NCBI GenBank assembly: GCA_003170115.1
Contig: PMZS01000013.1
Coordinates: 1 to 10,337, forward strand
DNA length: 10,337 nucleotides
Direction: 5' to 3'
Origin: Spirochaetaceae bacterium
GTDB taxonomy: Bacteria; Spirochaetota; Spirochaetia; SZUA-6; Fen-1364
Each line of letters opens with the position of its first letter. Positions within the stretch are counted from its first letter, which is position 1. The notes beneath the pieces are model-generated. The model saw only the letters and a list, made by a program, of their open reading frames with translations, was not told where the DNA came from and did no database searches. Shown here in pieces: positions 6,111-10,337 of the stretch. A program made the position numbers and the translations under genes.

Positions 6111-7460
6111 ATGAAATCCGTCATGAGAGTGTCCGGGTTCCTGGTCGTGATCCTTGTCATCCTTGCCGGCCCCGCCTTCGGGCAGGGATTTTCGCCCAAG
6201 AAGATATGGAATCTGACCGTGACGGTGGATGCGCCCAACGCGGTGGTCTACATCGACAACGTCCTTGCCCCCGGAGGAACGACCAGGGTGACGGGAGGCG
6301 CGCACAACGTCAAGATCCATGCCGATGGATATTTCGATTTCAACGGGCCCGTCGTCGTGGACGGCAACATGACCTTCCCCGTTCAGCTCACCCCGCAGGG
6401 ATTCCCGCTCACCATTCGTGTCGCGGTGCCGGCAGCCCGTATTTTCGTCGACGGCAGCGAGGTCACCGGCACGGTGCCGCTGGTGACCTCGGGGGCCCAT
6501 GCGGTCCTGGTCTCGGCGCCGGGGTTCGTGGACTACAACGCGACGATCAATGTCATGGCGCCCATGAGCTTCGACGTCGCCCTGCAGCCGGCCCTCAGCC
6601 TCCAGGTGAACGTGAACGTGCCCAACGCCTCCATTGCGGTCGACAGCGTGCCCATCCAGGGCAACGTCGCATACGTCTCCCGCGGTCCGCACGGCCTGAA
6701 CGTCCACGCGGACGGCTACCTCGACTGGAACGGGATGGTGAACGTGCTGAACAGCATGACATTCTCGGTGCGGCTGAATCCCGCCGGGTTCCCGCTCGCC
6801 ATTCGCGTCGGCGCGCCCGGGGCGAGCATCTTCGTCGACGGCGCTGACGTGACCGGGACGGTTCCCCGCGTGGCGCGGGGATCGCACAGCATCAGGGTGA
6901 GCGCGCCGGGCTTCCAGGACTACAACTCGATGGTCAACGTTGCCGCGCCGCTCACGCTGGACGTGGTTCTGCAGTCCGCCGGCCTTCTGCTGACGGTGAA
7001 CGCAAACGTGAACAACGCCATGGTGAGCGTGAACGGCGCCCCGAAGGGCCCGGTGCCTTATTCCGAGTACCTCCCTCCCGGCATGTACTCCGTGCGGGTG
7101 ACCTCGGACGGGTATGCGGACTACTCCGCGAACATCCCGCTGAACAGGGCGGTGAATCTCAACGTCCGGCTCACCCCGGTAAACTCGGTGCTCACGTTCG
7201 TCATCCCGCCCCCGTTCCGGGACCCCGACATGACGCCGGAGGACTCCGGAGGGCAGGTGAGGATCTTCGTCGACAACAGGCGTGTCAACCCCAACGGCGA
7301 GCTGGAGCGCATCCCCATTGCCGCGGGGCGTCACAGCATCCGCATCGCCTCGGGGGCATTCTCGATGCAGCTGGGGGACCTGATCGTGCAGCCAGGGCAG
7401 AGCTACGTCGTCGAGCTCTCCATTGACATGAAGGTGCGGACGGTTCCGTCGCCGCAGTAA
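6111..7460 (+). CDS. Secreted multi-PEGA-domain protein
   Basis: A 449-residue protein with a signal peptide (core about 8-20, likely cleavage after AFG at 24), then an array of about 65-residue PEGA-type beta-sandwich repeats: about 34-96, 97-161, 163-225, 226-290 and 291-357. A more divergent sixth unit (about 358-449) ends the protein. Units show the PEGA pattern, such as A-x-I-F-V-D-G, a G-x-H-x-I/V-x-V hairpin, A-x-G-[FY]-x-D-[YFW]-N, and a closing strand with V-x-L. Repeats 1-2 and 3-4 form a 129-residue superrepeat. PEGA domains are usually extracytoplasmic carbohydrate- or surface-associated modules; no enzyme domain is present, so a binding or structural role in the envelope is inferred. 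No sortase signal or transmembrane anchor is seen after the signal peptide. The start has a strong ribosome site. A secreted TPR-like protein gene follows 27 bp later and a lipoprotein gene is divergent. Confidence 0.88.
   Translation: MKSVMRVSGFLVVILVILAGPAFGQGFSPKKIWNLTVTVDAPNAVVYIDNVLAPGGTTRVTGGAHNVKIHADGYFDFNGPVVVDGNMTFPVQLTPQGFPLTIRVAVPAARIFVDGSEVTGTVPLVTSGAHAVLVSAPGFVDYNATINVMAPMSFDVALQPALSLQVNVNVPNASIAVDSVPIQGNVAYVSRGPHGLNVHADGYLDWNGMVNVLNSMTFSVRLNPAGFPLAIRVGAPGASIFVDGADVTGTVPRVARGSHSIRVSAPGFQDYNSMVNVAAPLTLDVVLQSAGLLLTVNANVNNAMVSVNGAPKGPVPYSEYLPPGMYSVRVTSDGYADYSANIPLNRAVNLNVRLTPVNSVLTFVIPPPFRDPDMTPEDSGGQVRIFVDNRRVNPNGELERIPIAAGRHSIRIASGAFSMQLGDLIVQPGQSYVVELSIDMKVRTVPSPQ
6210..6983 (+). 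repeat. 387-bp in-frame tandem duplication inside the PEGA gene
   Basis: Residues 34-162 (6210-6596) and 163-291 (6597-6983) align without a length difference over the conserved parts. Examples are LTVTVDAPNA against LQVNVNVPNA and GFPLTIRVAVPAARIFVDG against GFPLAIRVGAPGASIFVDG, both at an exact offset of 129 residues. The duplicated unit is a pair of PEGA domains, an A-type and a B-type, so the order along the protein is A-B-A-B. DNA of the B-type halves still matches in long stretches, for example around TTCGTCGACGGC. Confidence 0.85.
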
Positions 7461-7473
7461 AACCGAAACGCGA

Positions 7474-7480
7474 AAGGAGA
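7474..7480 (+). promoter_or_regulatory. Ribosome binding site of the TPR-like gene
   Basis: AAGGAGA lies 7 nt before the ATG at 7488, inside the 27-bp gap after the PEGA gene. It supports independent initiation within a shared transcript and fixes the start at the signal peptide. Confidence 0.75.
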
Positions 7481-7487
7481 TTGTGCC

Positions 7488-8375
7488 ATGCGACTCACCC
7501 TGACAGCGCTCCTGCTTCTTGTTCCCCTTGCGTTCGCCGCCGCGGACGTGTCGAAGATCCTTGCGGACGCGGACGCGATGCACAACCAGGGCACCTACGC
7601 CGAGGCGGTGAAACTCCTGCTCGATTCGATTCCCGCTTCCAGCAAAGGGGAACAGGCTGAGCTGTATTGGCGCGCCGCCCGCGAAACCGTGGAGCTGGGG
7701 GACCTTGCGGAGAAGGCCGGCAAGCCCCAGGCCGACGTCCTTGCGGTGTTCACGGAGGGTGAGGGGTATGCGGACAAGGCAATCGCCGCCGATCCCCAGA
7801 ACGACCTCGGGTACTACTGGAAGTCGGCGAACATCGGCCGATGGGGCCAGGTGAAAGGGATCTTGAATGCCCTGTTCAAGGCGAGCCCGATGCGGGACCT
7901 CCTGGTCAAGGAATTGTCGCTGAACCCTGAACGCGCGGATCCCTACTACGTCCTTGGTGAGCTGTACCGCGAGCTCCCGGGCTGGCCCGTCTCCTTTGGC
8001 AACCTCGATGCCGCCGTGTCTCTTGGCCGCAAGGCCGTGGACACGCGGCAGGCGCAGGTGGAGAAGGGCGTGGAGAAGGAGCTCGTCTACAATTTCTACA
8101 CCGAGCTCGCGAAGACCCTCCACAAGCGCAACTGGTCAGCCGCCGCGCGGGCCGCGGAGCAGAAGAACAAGGCCGCGAAGCTCGCCGTGGCAGCCACGCC
8201 ACTGGACAAGGGTTCGCTCTACGAGGCGACCATCACTCTGAAAGATGTTTCTGATCGTGACGAGGCCCGGGCATTGGTCCAGTGGGTTGTCAGCGAGCTG
8301 GAAAAGGCCCCGTCTCTCACGGCCCCCGAGAAGAAAGATTTGACGAAGGCGAAGGACGCGCTCAAGGGCCTGTAG
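7488..8375 (+). CDS. Secreted TPR-like helical protein
   Basis: A 295-residue protein with a cleavable signal peptide (hydrophobic core about 5-16, likely cleavage after AFA at 17). There is no lipobox cysteine, so it is probably periplasmic. The mature part is alpha-helical with TPR-like periodicity: ADADAMHNQGTYAEAVKLLLDSI (26-48), AELYWRAARETVELGDLAEKAG (57-78) and AIAADPQNDLGYYWKSANIG (98-117). ELSLNPERADPYYVLGELYRELPGWPVSFGNLDAAVSLGRKAV (142-184) follows. The YYWKSANIG and LGELYRELPGWP segments recall the TatT/RMD-like TPR proteins found in envelope and solute-uptake contexts, but no transporter genes are nearby and a precise function cannot be named. It follows the PEGA gene by 27 bp with a good ribosome site, so the two are probably made together and may interact. 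The stop overlaps the convergent dinB 3' end by 14 bp. Confidence 0.83.
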   Translation: MRLTLTALLLLVPLAFAAADVSKILADADAMHNQGTYAEAVKLLLDSIPASSKGEQAELYWRAARETVELGDLAEKAGKPQADVLAVFTEGEGYADKAIAADPQNDLGYYWKSANIGRWGQVKGILNALFKASPMRDLLVKELSLNPERADPYYVLGELYRELPGWPVSFGNLDAAVSLGRKAVDTRQAQVEKGVEKELVYNFYTELAKTLHKRNWSAAARAAEQKNKAAKLAVAATPLDKGSLYEATITLKDVSDRDEARALVQWVVSELEKAPSLTAPEKKDLTKAKDALKGL

Positions 8376-9573
8376 AAGGCTTCCTTCCCGTCTTCTTCCT
8401 CATGAGGCTCGCTTTTGTGAGGGTGCCGTCTCCCATCTTCTGCTGGAGACGGAAGACGGCTTCCTCGACCCTTCCACGGCGCCCATACCCGTCCGAGAAG
8501 AGCTCAAGCTGATCCTGCGCCTCGACCGCGGTGAGGCTCGAAAGCCCTATCCCGACGAGCCGGATGGGCGTGCCGCCCGTCCAGCGGGAGGAGAGCAGCT
8601 CCACGGCCACGGTGTGCAGCTCATCCGCGGACGTGATCCAGTGCTTGATCGTCTTCTGGGCGCTCACCGTTGTGAAATCGTGGAATCGCAGCTTCAGGGC
8701 AACCGTCTTCGATTTCCACCCCCCCTCCCTCATGCGGAACATCACCTGGTGGCAGAGCTCGAGCAGCACTGTCTCGATGCCGGACCTGTCCTTCCTGTCA
8801 CGCTCGAAGGTCGTCTCGCTGGAGAGGGAACGGCTGCGGGGCTCTTCGGAGAAGATGCCCGGATCGGATCCCTGCGTGACCGCGGCCAGAAAACCTGAAG
8901 CTCCCTGGCCCAGGAGACGGGAGAGCTCGGGCTGGGGTATCCCGCGCAGCTGCCGCACGGAGGTGATGTTCAGCTCCGTCAGCCGCTGAAGCGTCTTCTC
9001 CCCGATTCCCCAGAGGTCCTTCAGGGCCACCGTGTCCAGAAACGAATCGGCGGTCTCGGCGCGCACTTCAACCAGGCCGTCAGGTTTGCCCGCATTCGTG
9101 GCCATCTTCGCCAGGTACTTGTTCGGCCCGATTCCGACGGAGATCGCCAGGCCGGTCCGCGTGCGCACTTCCTCCTTCAGCTTCGCGCCGGTGTCGTGCG
9201 CGGGCCCGAACAGCCGCTCGGTGCCCGTGAGATCGAGGAACGCCTCGTCCACGGAGATCTGCTGCATGTGCGGCGTGAACGTGGAAAGAATCTCCATCAC
9301 CTCGCGCGAGACATCGAGGTAGCGCTCCATTCGCACGGGAAGGTACACACCCTGGGGGCAGCGGCGGTACGCCTGGGAGATGGGCATCGCCGAGTGGATG
9401 CCGAAACGCCGCGCCTCATAGGAGCAGGCGGAGACGACGCCGCGATGACCCGGAGCCGCCCCGACGATGATCGGGCGCCCTTTCAACGACGGGTTGTCCC
9501 GCTGCTCCACCGAGGCGTAGAACGCGTCGAGGTCGACGTGAAAGATGAGAGGCCGGAAGTCCGGGTCTCTCAT
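8362..9573 (-). CDS. dinB: DNA polymerase IV (Y-family)
   Basis: The 403-residue protein has the full Y-family layout and copies damaged DNA at low fidelity in translesion synthesis. Seen are FHVDLDAFYASVE (11-23) with catalytic Asp14 and likely steric-gate Tyr19, YEARRFGIHSAMP (52-64), SVDEAFLDLTG (107-117) with catalytic Asp109-Glu110, SVGIGPNKYLAKMA (145-158) with KPDG at 163-166, helix-hairpin-helix residues WGIGEKT (188-194), and a little-finger domain (about 245-350). QLELF (355-359) fits the beta-clamp-binding pentapeptide and is followed by a 44-residue basic tail ending in KKTGRKP-like sequence. Length and order are normal. The ATG overlaps the stop of the upstream membrane protein gene (ATGA), with GGAAG as a modest ribosome site, so translation may be coupled. 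No LexA-type box is obvious in the sequence I can see; any promoter may lie upstream of the preceding gene. Confidence 0.96.
   Translation of the reverse strand: MRDPDFRPLIFHVDLDAFYASVEQRDNPSLKGRPIIVGAAPGHRGVVSACSYEARRFGIHSAMPISQAYRRCPQGVYLPVRMERYLDVSREVMEILSTFTPHMQQISVDEAFLDLTGTERLFGPAHDTGAKLKEEVRTRTGLAISVGIGPNKYLAKMATNAGKPDGLVEVRAETADSFLDTVALKDLWGIGEKTLQRLTELNITSVRQLRGIPQPELSRLLGQGASGFLAAVTQGSDPGIFSEEPRSRSLSSETTFERDRKDRSGIETVLLELCHQVMFRMREGGWKSKTVALKLRFHDFTTVSAQKTIKHWITSADELHTVAVELLSSRWTGGTPIRLVGIGLSSLTAVEAQDQLELFSDGYGRRGRVEEAVFRLQQKMGDGTLTKASLMRKKTGRKPSTGP
8426..8452. repeat. Inverted repeat at the dinB/TPR convergent junction
   Basis: An 8-bp perfect stem, CCGTCTCC (8426-8433) and GGAGACGG (8445-8452), encloses an 11-nt loop. 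It lies in the dinB C-terminal coding region, about 50 bp past the stop of the TPR-like gene. No T-run follows on either strand, so it is not a standard intrinsic terminator, though it could slow convergent transcription. Confidence 0.45.
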
Positions 9574-10337
9574 GTTTTCACTTCCAGCGTGCGCACGACG
9601 CGCACCCGCGTGGCCACGCGGGTGTCCGGTGGCGCTTTCACCTCGACGCCGATGAGGGGTGCCTCGAACTCCGCGGTAAGGGTCAGCGTGAATGCCTGCT
9701 GGATGGGGAGGGAGACCTGAAGGGACAGCGGGTCCGGGGGGAAGGCACCGACGAGCAGCCGATAGGAGTGCGGGCCGATCCGCACCGCCGGGAAGGAGCT
9801 GTCGTACAGGACGAAATCCTGCGCGGATTCGATTGCAAGAGAGAATGACCTCGGTCGGGAGGGCATCTCCACGACAAGAGAGAGTGTCTGCTGCTGGAGG
9901 AACTGGCCGGAGCTGAATGTTGCCTGCAAGGGCGACTCCACCCTGTCCAGGGACACGAGGTCCCCGTTCCAGTTGCGCGGCAGGGACAACGGCCCGCTCG
10001 GCGTCGAGAGTGAGATTCCTCGCACGGGCGCCGGGCTTTCGATCTTCAGCGAGGTGGAGGAGGTGCGTCCCGATGCGTCCACGACGACGGTCTCCGTGGC
10101 GGCGACCGGCTGGGGGTTGCCCGGCGAGAAGGGGGAGAATGTCAGGAGGCGCACCACGAGCAGCCCCCCCGCGAGGAGAAGTCCAGCGGCGAGCAGGAGC
10201 TCTCGCTTTCCCCGTCGGAGGAGTCCCTTGCCGGGGAAAATGAGCCCGATCCGAAGGAGCACCAGGATAAATGGAAGGCAGGCACCCGCGACGAGGAGGT
10301 TCCCGAGAACCGGCGAGAGCGTGATGATCCTGCAGAA
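9570..10337 (-). CDS. Membrane-anchored protein of unknown function (partial at window edge)
   Basis: The frame is open from the window edge (10337) to the TGA at 9572-9570, giving 255 visible residues, so the 5' end lies outside the window. A GTG at 10262 could serve as a start, but the 25 codons upstream are also hydrophobic and continuous with it, so it is probably internal. Visible residues 9-34 and about 47-66 are hydrophobic segments separated by the basic stretch GKGLLRRGKRE. A probable extracytoplasmic domain follows, rich in Ser, Thr, Leu and Val with beta-strand character and few charges. I recognise no family. The last residues contain a short repeat, TRVATRVRVVRT, encoded across a 22-bp palindrome. 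The gene overlaps dinB by 4 bp (ATGA) on the same strand. Confidence 0.7.
   Translation of the reverse strand, partial: FCRIITLSPVLGNLLVAGACLPFILVLLRIGLIFPGKGLLRRGKRELLLAAGLLLAGGLLVVRLLTFSPFSPGNPQPVAATETVVVDASGRTSSTSLKIESPAPVRGISLSTPSGPLSLPRNWNGDLVSLDRVESPLQATFSSGQFLQQQTLSLVVEMPSRPRSFSLAIESAQDFVLYDSSFPAVRIGPHSYRLLVGAFPPDPLSLQVSLPIQQAFTLTLTAEFEAPLIGVEVKAPPDTRVATRVRVVRTLEVKT
9603..9624. repeat. 22-bp perfect palindrome upstream of dinB
   Basis: The half-site CACCCGCGTGG (9603-9613) is followed directly by its exact reverse complement (9614-9624). It lies inside the 3' coding end of the membrane protein gene, about 30 bp before the dinB start codon on the minus strand. There is no loop, so it resembles a dimer binding site more than a terminator. 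It also encodes the repeated TRV residues, so protein-level repetition may explain part of it. Confidence 0.85.

Noticed and set aside
5304..8123. A 939-codon open frame on the minus strand running through the lipoprotein gene and antisense to the PEGA and TPR-like genes
   Set aside because: Beyond 5903 it is codon-for-codon in register with the sense genes, so stops could arise only from TTA, CTA or TCA sense codons, which GC-rich genes avoid. The translation is low-complexity His/Arg/Gly/Val sequence, while the sense frames have signal peptides and domains. Only 5304-5903 is real.
9196..9720. Plus-strand open frame opposite dinB and the membrane protein gene
   Set aside because: It is antisense to strongly supported Y-family polymerase sequence, with no ribosome site or recognisable domain.

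Overview
The window is a GC-rich (about 60-65% by eye), gene-dense bacterial chromosomal segment with no RNA genes, insertion sequences or CRISPR arrays that I can see. The organism is most likely a Gram-negative-type bacterium with an outer envelope: there is a SPOR-domain protein, a lipoprotein, and secreted PEGA and TPR-like proteins. The form of the CoaE P-loop (GLTGRYCSGKG), together with DUF4398-like, PEGA and TPR envelope proteins and a divergent-PAP2 protein, recalls spirochaetes with GC-rich genomes. That placement rests on remembered family features, not on a search, and is tentative.

Layout, left to right. (1) Plus strand, 1-1446: the 3' end of polA (DNA polymerase I), coaE (dephospho-CoA kinase) and a membrane-anchored SPOR-domain protein, closely spaced. 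(2) Minus strand, 3594-1439: a serine O-acetyltransferase gene (cysE type) followed directly by a bshA-type glycosyltransferase gene. This pairs O-acetylserine/cysteine supply with the first step of bacillithiol synthesis. (3) A 128-bp divergent intergenic region carrying three perfect 23-bp tandem repeats, each able to form a hairpin. (4) Plus strand, 3723-5338: a small divergent-PAP2 (DUF212) membrane protein and a secreted CapA-family metallophosphatase-like protein. (5) Minus strand, 5903-5304: a DUF4398-like lipoprotein. (6) Plus strand, 6111-8375: a secreted protein with five to six PEGA repeats and a secreted helical TPR-like protein, 27 bp apart and divergent from the lipoprotein. (7) Minus strand, from the window edge to 8362: the end of a membrane protein gene and dinB (DNA polymerase IV), with an ATGA start/stop overlap.

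Gene strands alternate in short blocks, and all three convergent junctions overlap at their 3' ends (8, 35 and 14 bp), leaving no space for separate terminators. No stretch longer than about 210 bp lacks a gene. Several long antisense reading frames (up to 939 codons) are explained by the absence of TTA, CTA and TCA codons in the GC-rich sense genes and are not annotated. I found no clearly new system. The best candidates for a second look are the triple hairpin repeat, the cysE-bshA pair, the lipoprotein/PEGA/TPR envelope cluster with its internal 387-bp duplication, and a 22-bp perfect palindrome just upstream of dinB.
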